DNA from: an uncultured Clostridia bacterium
GTDB lineage: Bacteria; Bacillota; Clostridia; TANB77; CAG-508
Length of the DNA stretch: 64,000 bases
NCBI GenBank assembly: GCA_934162615.1
Contig: CAKPJK010000002.1
Coordinates: 1-64,000, forward strand
Direction of reading: 5' to 3'
In this document: positions 37,201-46,034 of the stretch, piece by piece
How positions within the stretch are numbered: the stretch's first letter is position 1
How the letters are laid out: each line of letters begins with the position of its first letter
Notes under the pieces: generated by a model
What the model saw: only the letters and a program-made list of their open reading frames with translations
What the model was told of the DNA's origin: nothing
Databases searched by the model: none
Translations under genes and position numbers: made by a program

Positions 37201-37332
37201 AGCTATTTGAATTATAACAATGTTGTTGATTTAGAGCACCATAGCAAATTGGTAAGACTTATATTTTATATTTTATATGATAGACCAACATTTAAAAGAA
37301 GAATGAGAGAAATCTTTAAAAAAGGGAGGTAA
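34270..37332 (+). CDS. Glycosyltransferase family 2 fused to a HAD-like domain
   Basis: A large protein of 1020 residues. Residues about 9-230 are a GT2 domain (SIIIPVYNSEDFLRTCLDSL, VNDGSPKNCKEIADEY, DADDYV). Residues about 340-560 form a HAD-superfamily domain with the nucleophile motif SFDIFDTLITRPF, VICTSDMYLP (motif II) and HIGDNYKSDFDKAKKYDI (motif IV). The remaining 450 residues contain FMARDGYLPMEIY and SRKAL segments seen in large capsule proteins of this type. Such GT2-HAD proteins are found in clostridial polysaccharide loci. The HAD part may be a sugar phosphatase or phosphotransferase; its substrate is unknown. Confidence 0.85.
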   Translation: MSNTQIDKKISIIIPVYNSEDFLRTCLDSLVKQSYKNLEFIIVNDGSPKNCKEIADEYKEKDNRIKYVEHEKNKGLFQARITGFENSTGDYIAFLDADDYVSNDFYRELVVKAEETNSDIVAAQLVMDYGKGDRRVYNLFEFPFEELTGEQCYEEFFNQEGLNFAWHITPNKIYSRKIWEKAVIDYKKIQKHLIMTEDFAFASVLFYYAKKVTKVTRVAFFYTKHDGASTSVNDITFKKASKNLEDLTTSFSFVENFLKEKNIYEKYRTKFEKWRALYCQMHKSYLLNLNFNKEEKAQLETKFQEFCPVQFEVKNSGFFSSVETPWNDGLDKLKEIIMNPKTKIVSFDIFDTLITRPFLYPKDLFVFLNDDYRKLSNNLGIDFSKIREDCEVLARIEAEKEKREDVTLDRIYEIIKEEYDISSSTIEFLKRKEIELELKFCKRRETAYSIYKLAKYLGKRVICTSDMYLPLEVIQNILQKNGYEDIDKIYLSREVMKSKSTGHLYEYMIKSEGVEARNIVHIGDNYKSDFDKAKKYDIRSVYFPKTTDIMLDKNNTNNLSQMLYSSMPFWRDNQTSMNFIGIRTMIAIVANKYFDNPFRIFNNESDFNIDPFLIGYYLLGMYMFGVGNWLLRETENKGYKNISFMARDGYLPMEIYNILKKYYKNVPEAKYLRVSRKALISAMIIDKIDLYKLTDIINIDNHNPKYIIKYVKDSLKDYKDEEIKNIIEKNGIKYEEDIKTKQKFNKLVKIIINELFDEEKNNKKTRKLREYFGKYFEDRSATFDLGYSGRPELYLSVLCGKPIDTYFLNINQDEAIKYSNVAGYKLNTYFDAKPAVTGFAYESIISELAPSTIGYDLTGEEVKPILEKNKKTYQEKCIISIMQNAAQQFVQDVLQIFGEEYKKLYYQDYYISLPFMAYINSSKPIDMQMFNSIGFEDTVRTKEVKPITEDWLIERKNKNQRNMDTLKNTGNMQITNNSYLNYNNVVDLEHHSKLVRLIFYILYDRPTFKRRMREIFKKGR

Positions 37333-37338
37333 ACAAAA

Positions 37339-38079
37339 GTGAAAAAGGAAGAAGAATATGCAATAGAAGTACAAGATGTTTATAAGACATTTGATGTGTA
37401 TTTAGATAAAGCGAATAGTATAAAAGAAAAACTTCTTTTTTGGAAAAGAAATAGAAAAGAAATAAGAGAAGTATTAAAAGGAATTAATTTAAATATAAAA
37501 AAGGGTGAAGCAGTTGCTTTAATAGGAGTAAATGGAAGTGGAAAATCAACATTGTTAAAACTTATGACAAAAATAATTTATCCTAATAAGGGAAAAATAA
37601 TAACACATGGTAAACTAACATCATTATTGGAACTTGGTGCTGGTTTCCATGCTGACTTTTCAGGTAGAGAAAATATATATTTTAACGCCTCTATATTTGG
37701 ATTAACAAAAAAAGAAATAGATGATAGACTAGAACAAATAATAGAATTTTCAGAATTAAGAGATTATATTGATAATCCAGTAAGAACATATTCATCAGGA
37801 ATGTTCATGAGACTTGCATTTGCTGTTGCAATAAATGTTGATGCTGACATTTTATTAGTTGACGAAATACTATCTGTAGGGGACCAACATTTTCAAGCAA
37901 AATGCATAAACAAAATGAAAGAACTAAAAAAAGAAGGTAAAACAATGGTATTTGTAACACATAGCCTTGGTTCTGCACAAGAATTATGTGATAGGTCTGT
38001 ATGGTTAAGCAATGGAAAAATTAGAATGGATGGTGACACAAATACAGTTATTGAAAAATATATAGAAGAGACAAAGTAG
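37339..38079 (+). CDS. Polysaccharide ABC exporter, ATP-binding protein
   Basis: A 246-residue ATPase of the TagH/Wzt type that powers export of lipid-linked polysaccharide or teichoic acid. Motifs: Walker A GVNGSGKSTLL near residue 64, the ELGAGFHADFSGRENIY segment typical of this export class near residue 98, signature YSSGMFMRLAFA near residue 152 and Walker B ADILLVDEILSVGD near residue 172. There is no C-terminal carbohydrate-binding extension. The start is GTG 37339 after GGGAGG. It overlaps functionally with the permease gene 14 bases downstream. Confidence 0.95.
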   Translation: MKKEEEYAIEVQDVYKTFDVYLDKANSIKEKLLFWKRNRKEIREVLKGINLNIKKGEAVALIGVNGSGKSTLLKLMTKIIYPNKGKIITHGKLTSLLELGAGFHADFSGRENIYFNASIFGLTKKEIDDRLEQIIEFSELRDYIDNPVRTYSSGMFMRLAFAVAINVDADILLVDEILSVGDQHFQAKCINKMKELKKEGKTMVFVTHSLGSAQELCDRSVWLSNGKIRMDGDTNTVIEKYIEETK

Positions 38080-38093
38080 GAGGAATAGTAGTA

Positions 38094-38870
38094 ATGGGAT
38101 TTTTTAAAGACTTGTATGAATATAGAGAATTATTAAAAACAAGTATAAGTAAGGATGTAAGAGGTAAATATAAAAATTCTATATTGGGAGTAATGTGGTC
38201 ATTCTTAAACCCACTTTTACAAATTGCTGTTTATGCATTAGTTTTCCCACTTCTTATGAGAGGAGGAGGAATAGAAAATTATACAGTATTTATCTGTTGT
38301 GGATTAATACCATGGACATTTTTCTCAACAGCAATATCAAGAACATCATTTACAATAATTGAAAATGGAAATATTGTAAAAAAAGTATATTTTCCAAGAG
38401 AAATTTTACCAATATCAGTAGTTACGAGTGAGGCAGTAAACTTTATTATATCAACAATAATAATAATTGCTTTCGTACTTGGATATGGAGTTGGAATTAG
38501 TAAATATATAATATTTTATCCAATAGTATTACTAGTCCAATATTTTTTACTAATAGGAATTTCTTTTATAGTTTCAAGTGTTACAGTATATTTTAGAGAT
38601 TTACAACACTTTATAGGAATTGCTTTGCAATTATTATTTTATGCAACACCAATAGTATATGCACCAGGACAAATACCAGAAAGTTTTCAATGGATTATTA
38701 AATACAATCCAATGACATATATAATAAATGGATATAGAAATATATTCTACTACAAACAATCACCAGATTTTATAGCTTTAGGAATTGTTTTTGTAATTAG
38801 TATTGCATTATGTTTTATAGGATATTTTATATTCCATAAATTACAAAAGAAATTTGCAGAAGAAATGTAA
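38094..38870 (+). CDS. Polysaccharide ABC exporter, permease
   Basis: A 258-residue ABC-2 type permease with six helices (TagG/Wzm type). It starts near YRELLKTSISKDVRGKYKNS and has LGVMWSFLNPLLQIAVYALV, conserved in this class, and PWTFFSTAISRT near residue 82. It pairs with the preceding ATPase. Presence of both a Wzy-like protein and an ABC exporter in one locus suggests more than one surface polymer. Confidence 0.94.
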   Translation: MGFFKDLYEYRELLKTSISKDVRGKYKNSILGVMWSFLNPLLQIAVYALVFPLLMRGGGIENYTVFICCGLIPWTFFSTAISRTSFTIIENGNIVKKVYFPREILPISVVTSEAVNFIISTIIIIAFVLGYGVGISKYIIFYPIVLLVQYFLLIGISFIVSSVTVYFRDLQHFIGIALQLLFYATPIVYAPGQIPESFQWIIKYNPMTYIINGYRNIFYYKQSPDFIALGIVFVISIALCFIGYFIFHKLQKKFAEEM

Positions 38871-38882
38871 AAAGGAGTTAGA

Positions 38883-40388
38883 ATGGATAAAATCAACAAA
38901 TTAAAAGAATATATTATAAAAAATAAAATTAATATATGTATTTTTATAGGTATGTTATCATTTACATTTATAATATGCTGGAATTTTCTAAAACCACATT
39001 TTTCACAAGATGCATATTGGGTAAATGCATATGGATATGATTATTATATAAAACATTTTCTTGCATCAAATAGAATATTTAGTGCACTTATTTTATGGAT
39101 ATTTTTAAAATTAGATATTCCATTTTGGAAAGAACTTTCTTGTATGGGTGTAATTTTAACTATTGTTATGGCAATATCTTGGTTTGTTTTATACAAATTT
39201 GTTATAAAATTTATTAAAAAAGAAAAATCAATATTTTATAACATATTAATAGGAGCAATATCATTTATAATAGTCTTTAACTTTTGCACTGCAGAGGGAT
39301 TGTTATTTATTGAAGTAGGAACTATGCCATTTGGAATTTTATGTGCAATATTGGGTTCATGTATATTAGCAACTGATAAAAAATATAGATATGTAGTAAG
39401 TTTAATTTTAATTACACTTTCTGGCCTTTTTTATCAGGTAACAAGCTCAATTTTTGTGTTACTTGCATTGGTATTAATTGCTATTAAAAATAAAGGAAAT
39501 ATAAAAGCGATTATAAAAGACACTATAATAATAGCCTTAATATATGGATTTGCAATGATTGTGAATTTCGCTGGTGTTAAAGTTTTTGATAAAGTATTAA
39601 ATAATCCATTTAGAAAATTTGAAATACCTTCAATAAGTATAATATTTGATACTATATACAAATTTGGTAAAGACATATTGATTTATAATATTGGAATAGG
39701 ACCTAAATATTGGTATTTAACATTTATCATAGTTTTTACTATAATATTTATTATAAATGTAATTAATAAGAAAAAATATTTTATGATTCTTGAATATGTT
39801 GTTTTGGTAGTTTTAAGTGTATTAATACCACTAATACCAATACTTGCAACACCAGTTGAATCACAATATATAGAACCTAGAATGGCAATGTGCTTTGGAG
39901 CAATTATTGGAATTCTTATTCTATATTTAGTAGTTAGATGTGAAATAGAAGAAAATAAAATACTTTTATCAATATTAACAATAATAGCGTTATTAAATTT
40001 TTGTGGAAATTCAATATATATGGTCGTTGCGTCATCAAATACATTAATTACAAATCAGACAGAAAAAACTATAGCAAAGCACATAATTAGTAAAATTGAA
40101 ACTTACGAAAAAGAAACAGGATATGAAATTAAAAATATTGGAACATGTTTTGACCAAAAATTTACTATGTATTATGAGGGACAGCCTGCACTAAGATGCT
40201 TTGACGTAAGAAGTTTAGGAACAGATTGGACTGTTAAAGAAGTATTAACTGCGTACACTTCAAAAGCATATAATAATGTTGAGGTACCTGAAGACAAAAA
40301 AAATAGATTTTTAGAAAATGATTGGGATTCATATAATGATGAACAACTTGTATTTGAAGGAGAAAATTTATATATTTGTATATATTAA
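38883..40388 (+). CDS. GtrII-like membrane glucosyltransferase
   Basis: A 501-residue polytopic membrane protein with about ten helices. The N-terminal extracytoplasmic loop HFSQDAYWVNAYGYDYYIKH (about residues 40-60), followed by NRIFSALILW, matches the pattern of GtrII-type glucosyltransferases (Glucos_trans_II family), which take a sugar from an undecaprenyl-phosphate carrier and add it to a polymer outside the cell. GtrB- and GtrA-like partners are encoded at 29-30.5 kb and 50.2 kb. The C-terminal 90 residues are an extracytoplasmic domain. Confidence 0.75.
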   Translation: MDKINKLKEYIIKNKINICIFIGMLSFTFIICWNFLKPHFSQDAYWVNAYGYDYYIKHFLASNRIFSALILWIFLKLDIPFWKELSCMGVILTIVMAISWFVLYKFVIKFIKKEKSIFYNILIGAISFIIVFNFCTAEGLLFIEVGTMPFGILCAILGSCILATDKKYRYVVSLILITLSGLFYQVTSSIFVLLALVLIAIKNKGNIKAIIKDTIIIALIYGFAMIVNFAGVKVFDKVLNNPFRKFEIPSISIIFDTIYKFGKDILIYNIGIGPKYWYLTFIIVFTIIFIINVINKKKYFMILEYVVLVVLSVLIPLIPILATPVESQYIEPRMAMCFGAIIGILILYLVVRCEIEENKILLSILTIIALLNFCGNSIYMVVASSNTLITNQTEKTIAKHIISKIETYEKETGYEIKNIGTCFDQKFTMYYEGQPALRCFDVRSLGTDWTVKEVLTAYTSKAYNNVEVPEDKKNRFLENDWDSYNDEQLVFEGENLYICIY

Positions 40389-40456
40389 AGGACATAATTA
40401 TTATTAAAAGTAAAGTATAAATTGTTGATAAGAAAACTATAAAAAAGGAAAATTTT

Positions 40457-40493
40457 AAAAACACAAGTAAATAATACAACTTGTGTTTTTTGT
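40457..40493 (+). terminator. Terminator after the GtrII-like gene
   Basis: AAAAACACAAGT pairs with ACTTGTGTTTTT around a nine-base loop followed by T residues. It separates the exporter unit from the two wall-enzyme genes. Confidence 0.8.
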
Positions 40494-40494
40494 A

Positions 40495-40523
40495 TTGAAA
40501 AATAAAAATTCTTATGGTAGAAT
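40495..40523 (+). promoter_or_regulatory. Promoter of the M14 peptidase gene
   Basis: TTGAAA at 40495-40500 and TAGAAT at 40518-40523 are 17 bases apart, directly after the terminator. Confidence 0.6.
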
Positions 40524-40590
40524 TGTGTTAGTTATTAGAAGAATATACAAAAGAATGTCAAAATAAAAAGTATTACAAAGGGGGATAAAA

Positions 40591-42762
40591 ATGAAAAATA
40601 CAATAAGGGGAATAGCTATTAGTAGTTTACTAGTAATTGCAATAAGTATTTATAATTCTTGGGGATATTCAAGTACTGCAAATGGTGCAAATACAAAAAC
40701 ACATTCAAATGGCATATATAAAATTGCAATAGGAAAATCTCCAACTAAAACATTTGAAATAGCAGGAAGTAATAAAGAAAACAATGCAAAAATTGATATT
40801 TGGAATTATGGAAATGTACCTGCACAGAAATTTTATTTTGAATATCAAGATGGATATTATAAAATAACTGCAATGCATACAGGGAAAAGCCTAACTGCAA
40901 AAGATAATAATGTAAAAGAAGGAACAGAGATAGTACAAGCAGATTATGCTGGAAATGATAGTCAAAAATGGCTATTAAGAGATACACACAAAAATGGTTG
41001 GATAATATCTCCTTATAATAACCCTGATTTGGCATTTACTGTACAAAATCAAGTACAAAATGGTTCAAAGATAATTTTATCAAAAACAAAAAATAATGAT
41101 AATCAAATGCTATATGTGTTTAATATCAATAAAGAAGAAGCCTATCAAAAAAATGGAATATATAGAATTTCAGTAGGAAAAACTCCAAGTAAAACATTTG
41201 AAGTAGCAGGAAGTAATAAGGAAAATAATGCTAAAGTTGATATATGGAATTATGGAAATGTACCTGCACAAAAATTTTATTTTGAATATCAAGATGGATA
41301 TTACAAAATAACAGCAATGCATACAGGAAAAAGCCTAACTGTAAAAGGTAAAAATATAAAAGACGGAACGGAAATTGTGCAAGATAATTACACAGGGGAC
41401 CATAGTCAAAGATGGATTTTAAGAGATACACATAAAAATGGTTGGATTATATCTCCTTTAAGTAATCCAAATTTGGCAATAACAATACAGGGCAATATAC
41501 AAAATGGTTCAAAAATTGTTTTAGCTAATGTAAAAGATAATGACAACCAAATGTTATATTTGTATAATATAACTAATAACGAAAGAACTCATAAAGATGA
41601 TACATATAAATTAGCAATTGGAAAAGATTCAAATAAAACTATTGAGGTAGCAGGAAGCAGTAAAGATAATAATGCTAAAATAGATATATGGAATTATGGA
41701 AATGCTGAAGCACAAAAATATAAATTTGAATATATAAATGGATATTATAAAATAACTGCAAAACATACAGGAAAAAGTTTGACAGCTAAAAATAATGTTT
41801 TACAGGAAGGAACAGAAATAGTACAAGCAGACTATACTGGAAATAATAGTCAAAAGTGGCTCTTAAGAGATACACATAAAAATGGCTGGATAATATCACC
41901 TATAAGTAATCCAGATTTAGCAATAACAGTACAAGGCTCAATACAAAATGGTTCAAAAATTATATTGTCAAAAACACAAGATAATGATAATCAAATGCTT
42001 TATATAATGGAGCCAATCAATAAAGGAATAAAAGAAGGGCTTTATGGAAAATCTGGGTTGATGTATAAAGGAACTGGTGGTTCATATTTAAAATATTATA
42101 AAATAGGAACAGGAACAAAACACTTGATTCTAAACTATTCTATACATGGATTTGAAGACTCATACAGTAAAGATGGTTCTGAATTAACATATATGGCAAA
42201 TGAACTTTACAATTATTTAAAAAACAATATGTCAGACGACTTAATTCAAAAATGGACTGTATATATTTTACCACTTTCAAATCCTGATGGACAATATAGT
42301 GGATGGACAAATGATGGACCTGGACGTACTACAGTATATAGTTGGGCAAATGGACATAAGGGAATTGATATGAATAGATGCTACCCAGTAGGATATACAA
42401 GCCTAAAATCAGATAGAAATTATAATGGTACAGAACCACTTCAAGCATATGAAGCACAATCTTTAAGAGATTTTATATTAAATAACACAGGTTCTCAAAA
42501 TATTGTTATAGATGTGCATGGCTGGTTAAATGAAACGGTAGGAAATAATGAAATTGGAAGTATTTATAGAAATGAATTTGGAATTAGTAAGCATATAGAT
42601 ACATATGGTAAAGGATATTTAATTCAATGGGCAAGAACTATACCAAATACAAAATCTATGTTATTAGAATTACCAGAAGTAAAAAGTCATAATGAATTAG
42701 TAAACAAAAAATATGTTAATAAATTTAATAGAGCTACAATTAATTTATTAAAGAAGTATTAA
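40591..42762 (+). CDS. Secreted M14 zinc carboxypeptidase with three ricin-like domains
   Basis: A 723-residue secreted protein. Residues 1-30 form a signal peptide. About residues 38-475 are three tandem ricin-type beta-trefoil domains of about 147 residues, each with GIYKIAIGK-like starts, KTxEVAGS and a DNQMLY end. The C-terminal 240 residues form a peptidase M14 domain: zinc ligands in SIHGFED (HxxE) near residue 519 and VIDVHGW near residue 639, with the catalytic glutamate probably in MLLELPEV near the end. M14 enzymes of this sort trim cell-wall peptides. The trefoils likely bind wall glycan. Confidence 0.85.
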   Translation: MKNTIRGIAISSLLVIAISIYNSWGYSSTANGANTKTHSNGIYKIAIGKSPTKTFEIAGSNKENNAKIDIWNYGNVPAQKFYFEYQDGYYKITAMHTGKSLTAKDNNVKEGTEIVQADYAGNDSQKWLLRDTHKNGWIISPYNNPDLAFTVQNQVQNGSKIILSKTKNNDNQMLYVFNINKEEAYQKNGIYRISVGKTPSKTFEVAGSNKENNAKVDIWNYGNVPAQKFYFEYQDGYYKITAMHTGKSLTVKGKNIKDGTEIVQDNYTGDHSQRWILRDTHKNGWIISPLSNPNLAITIQGNIQNGSKIVLANVKDNDNQMLYLYNITNNERTHKDDTYKLAIGKDSNKTIEVAGSSKDNNAKIDIWNYGNAEAQKYKFEYINGYYKITAKHTGKSLTAKNNVLQEGTEIVQADYTGNNSQKWLLRDTHKNGWIISPISNPDLAITVQGSIQNGSKIILSKTQDNDNQMLYIMEPINKGIKEGLYGKSGLMYKGTGGSYLKYYKIGTGTKHLILNYSIHGFEDSYSKDGSELTYMANELYNYLKNNMSDDLIQKWTVYILPLSNPDGQYSGWTNDGPGRTTVYSWANGHKGIDMNRCYPVGYTSLKSDRNYNGTEPLQAYEAQSLRDFILNNTGSQNIVIDVHGWLNETVGNNEIGSIYRNEFGISKHIDTYGKGYLIQWARTIPNTKSMLLELPEVKSHNELVNKKYVNKFNRATINLLKKY

Positions 42763-44640
42763 TAGAAGGAGGTAAAATTAATGAAAAAAACTAAAATTAT
42801 TTTAATTATTGCTATGATAGTTTCAATATTAACATTAATAGGAACACATAGTAATGCACAAGCAGAAAAAGTGAAAAATAATGGAATATATAAAATAGCA
42901 ATAGGAAAAAATTCAAGCAAGACTTTAGAAGTTGCTGGAAGCAGTAAAGACAATAATGCCAAAGTAGATATATGGAGTTATGGAAATGCTCTGGCTCAAA
43001 AATTTTATTTTGAATATCAAGATGGATATTATAAAATAACAGCAATGCATACAGGAAAAAGTTTGACGGCAAAAAATAATAGTATACAAGATGGCACAGA
43101 AATAGTACAAGCAGACTTTACTGGAAATAATGGACAAAAATGGATGTTAAGAGATACTAAGAAAAATGGATGGGTAATATCTCCATTAAGTAACTCAAAT
43201 TTAGCAATAACAGTACAAGGTTCAATACAAAATGGTTCAAAAATAGTCTTGTCAAAAACAAAAGACAATGATAATCAAATGTTATATTTATTTGATATAA
43301 CTAGCAGTGAAAAAGTACAAAATAACGGAATATACAAAATTGCTGTTGGGAATAATCCAAGCAAAACAATGGAAGTAGCAGGAAGTAGCCAAAGTAGCAA
43401 TGCTAAAATTGACATATGGGGATATGGAAATGTACCTGCACAAAAATTTTATTTTGAATATAAAGAAGGTTATTATAAAATAACAGCAATGCATTCAGGT
43501 AAAAGCTTAACAGCAAAAAATAATAGTATAAAAGAAGGCACAGAAGTTGTACAAGCAGACTATACAGGAAATAATAGTCAAAAATGGATATTTAGAGATA
43601 CCCATAGAAATGGATGGATAATATCTCCATTATCTAATCCTTGCTTAGCAATAACAATTCAAGGTTCAATACAAAATGGCTCAAAAATTGTCTTGTCAAA
43701 AACTTATGATAATAATAATCAAATGTATTATTTATATAATTTAAATGGTACTGAAAAAACTAAAGACAATGCAACTTATGAAGTTTTAGTTGGAGCAGAT
43801 TCTAACAAAGGATTAGAAGTTGCAGGAAGTAATAAGAATAATAATGCAACAGTAGACATATGGAATTACGGAAATGTACCTGCTCAAAAATTCAAATTTG
43901 AGTATGTAAATGGATATTATAAAATCACAGTTACTCACACAGGAAAAAGTTTGACAGCTAAAAATAATAGTATAAAAGAAGGAACAGAAATTGTACAATC
44001 AGATTATACTGGAAGTGATGGTCAAAAATGGCTAGTAAAAGATAGTAAGAAAAATGGTTGGATTATCTCACCTTTGGCTAATCCAAGTTTATGTATAACT
44101 GTTCAAGGTTCAATACAAAATGGTTCAAAAATAATATTATCACAAACACGAAACAATAATAATCAAATGTTCTATTTGGTTCAAGCGCCAAATGTTACAA
44201 AAACAATTGCAAATGGAACATATGAATTAGCAATTGGTGCAAATAGTAGTAAAGCAATAGAAGTAGCAGGAAGTAGCCAAGCGAATAATGCTAAAGTTGA
44301 TATATGGAACTATGGTAATTCTAGAGCACAAAAATTCAATCTAGAATATGTAAATGGGTATTATAAAATTACAGTTGCTCACTCAGGAAAAAGCCTAACT
44401 GTAAAAGGAAATAACATAAAAAATGGTATAGAAATAGTACAAGATGACTATAAAGGCGAAATTGGGCAAATGTGGATGATTGTTGATACTAAAATAAATG
44501 GATGGGTAATTTCACCAGTAGCAAGACAAGATCTAGCAATTACTGTACAAAACAAAATAGAAAATGGCTCAAAAATTATTCTAGAGGCAAAACAAAAAAG
44601 TAGTAATAGACAAATGCTTTATCTATTTAAAACAAATATT
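40705..44640 (+). repeat. Seven copies of an about 440-base coding repeat
   Basis: Repeat starts lie near 40705, 41150 and 41596 in the first gene and near 42878, 43320, 43766 and 44213 in the second. They encode the ricin-like domains. Many blocks are nearly identical in DNA (for example AAATGGTTCAAAAAT and TTTTGAATATCAAGATGGAT), so recombination between copies and between the two genes is plausible. Confidence 0.85.
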
Positions 44641-45528
44641 AGTGTTAATATAAATACAGCAAAATATCCGGGTGTAGCAGAAGCACTTGACAAAGTTGCA
44701 GCAGCACATCCAAATTGGCAATTTGAAATATTATATACAAATCTAGACTTCTATACAGCGGTAAAAGGCGAATATGAATATGCAAATAAACAAGGAAACT
44801 TAGTATATACTCCTACATATGGTGGAAACTGGATTGCATCAAATCCATATGTTAGTGGTGTTTGGGCATCTGCTTCTTATAATGGAATAGCATATTTTAT
44901 GGACACACGAAATTTCTTAAATGATGTTGATATATTCCAATTTGTTGATTTAGGAAGTTACTCAAGTAGTGGTGCTACACTAAGTTCAATACAATATCAA
45001 GTAAATGGTACATTCTTAGAGAAAAATGCGCAAGATATTAAAAATGCTTGTCAAAATAAAAATATTAACCCATATTATGTTATAGCACGACTATTCCAAG
45101 AACAAGGAAGAAATGGTTCTGCAACTATCAATATGGATGGAGGAGATGGAAAAAAATATCAAAATCCATTTAACATTGGTGCAGTTGTAGGTAATGATGT
45201 TGCAACCGCTTTAGCATATGCTAAAAAAGAAGGCTGGGATACAATGCAAAAAGGTCTAGAAGGTGGAATTAAAATATTAAAAAGTAATTACATAGATAAA
45301 AAACAAAACACACTATACTTAAATAAATTTAATGTTAATCCTGTAAGCAGTAGTGCATTATACGGTCACCAATACATGCAAAATTTATCAGCTGCATATA
45401 GTGAAGCAAGAACATTTAGGAGTTCTTACGTAAGTACTGGAACATTAAATAATAAAATAAAATTTGTAATTCCTGTTTATGAAAATATGCCACAATCACC
45501 AGCAAGAAAACCAACAGGAGCAAAATAA
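42781..45528 (+). CDS. Secreted N-acetylglucosaminidase with four ricin-like domains
   Basis: A 915-residue secreted protein. A signal peptide is followed by four beta-trefoil ricin-like domains (about residues 33-620), closely similar to the three in the preceding gene. The C-terminal 290 residues are a glucosaminidase-type (GH73-like) domain: WQFEILYTNLDFYTAV, the AYFMDTRNFLND segment near residue 705, IARLFQEQGRNGSA with the probable catalytic glutamate near residue 775, and NPFNIGA. It would cleave the glycan backbone of peptidoglycan. It follows the M14 gene by 18 bases with AGAAGGAGG. Confidence 0.87.
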   Translation: MKKTKIILIIAMIVSILTLIGTHSNAQAEKVKNNGIYKIAIGKNSSKTLEVAGSSKDNNAKVDIWSYGNALAQKFYFEYQDGYYKITAMHTGKSLTAKNNSIQDGTEIVQADFTGNNGQKWMLRDTKKNGWVISPLSNSNLAITVQGSIQNGSKIVLSKTKDNDNQMLYLFDITSSEKVQNNGIYKIAVGNNPSKTMEVAGSSQSSNAKIDIWGYGNVPAQKFYFEYKEGYYKITAMHSGKSLTAKNNSIKEGTEVVQADYTGNNSQKWIFRDTHRNGWIISPLSNPCLAITIQGSIQNGSKIVLSKTYDNNNQMYYLYNLNGTEKTKDNATYEVLVGADSNKGLEVAGSNKNNNATVDIWNYGNVPAQKFKFEYVNGYYKITVTHTGKSLTAKNNSIKEGTEIVQSDYTGSDGQKWLVKDSKKNGWIISPLANPSLCITVQGSIQNGSKIILSQTRNNNNQMFYLVQAPNVTKTIANGTYELAIGANSSKAIEVAGSSQANNAKVDIWNYGNSRAQKFNLEYVNGYYKITVAHSGKSLTVKGNNIKNGIEIVQDDYKGEIGQMWMIVDTKINGWVISPVARQDLAITVQNKIENGSKIILEAKQKSSNRQMLYLFKTNISVNINTAKYPGVAEALDKVAAAHPNWQFEILYTNLDFYTAVKGEYEYANKQGNLVYTPTYGGNWIASNPYVSGVWASASYNGIAYFMDTRNFLNDVDIFQFVDLGSYSSSGATLSSIQYQVNGTFLEKNAQDIKNACQNKNINPYYVIARLFQEQGRNGSATINMDGGDGKKYQNPFNIGAVVGNDVATALAYAKKEGWDTMQKGLEGGIKILKSNYIDKKQNTLYLNKFNVNPVSSSALYGHQYMQNLSAAYSEARTFRSSYVSTGTLNNKIKFVIPVYENMPQSPARKPTGAK

Positions 45529-45576
45529 ATGTAAAAAAATACAAAAGCAAATTTATAAAAAAAGGAGATAAATAAA

Positions 45577-46011
45577 ATGAAAAAATTATTCAAACTATTA
45601 ATTATAACTATTTCAGCAATTTTAGTATGTAACATATGTAATTTTGCATATGCAGATGAAGAAGATGGAAGACTGGTAGATATTCCAGTTCCTCCATCAA
45701 GCACTGGACATGCTGATTCCACAGTGGAAGAAAAACAACAACAGACAGAAAATAATTTAGAACAAAAAAATGAAACAAAAGTTGATTACAATAAAGAAAT
45801 TGAAGAAGAACAAAAAAGAGAAGAACAAACAAATACTGATGTTATAGAAACTGATACAGAAACTACTAAAGAAAATGCAGTAAGCAATGAAGAAAACAAT
45901 AATGTTGATATACATAATAATGATAATAAAAACATCATAGCAGTTGTAATTGTAGTTGCTTTATGTGTCATTATACTAATAATTGCTAACATAAAAAGAA
46001 AAAATAAATAA
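45577..46011 (+). CDS. Secreted, C-terminally anchored acidic protein
   Basis: A 144-residue protein with a signal peptide (about residues 1-26), a hydrophilic Glu/Gln/Asn/Thr-rich stretch without obvious fold, and a C-terminal membrane helix (about residues 120-137) followed by KRKNK. No LPxTG motif precedes the helix, although IPVPPSSTG occurs near residue 34. I do not recognise the family. It may be a wall-associated stalk or spacer protein. It follows the glucosaminidase gene closely and precedes another anchored protein. Confidence 0.65.
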   Translation: MKKLFKLLIITISAILVCNICNFAYADEEDGRLVDIPVPPSSTGHADSTVEEKQQQTENNLEQKNETKVDYNKEIEEEQKREEQTNTDVIETDTETTKENAVSNEENNNVDIHNNDNKNIIAVVIVVALCVIILIIANIKRKNK

Positions 46012-46034
46012 TACTTAAAGGAGATTCTATTATT

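Noticed and set aside
45577..46011. LPxTG sortase substrate
   Set aside because: The C-terminal helix and basic tail are present but no LPxTG-like motif lies before them.
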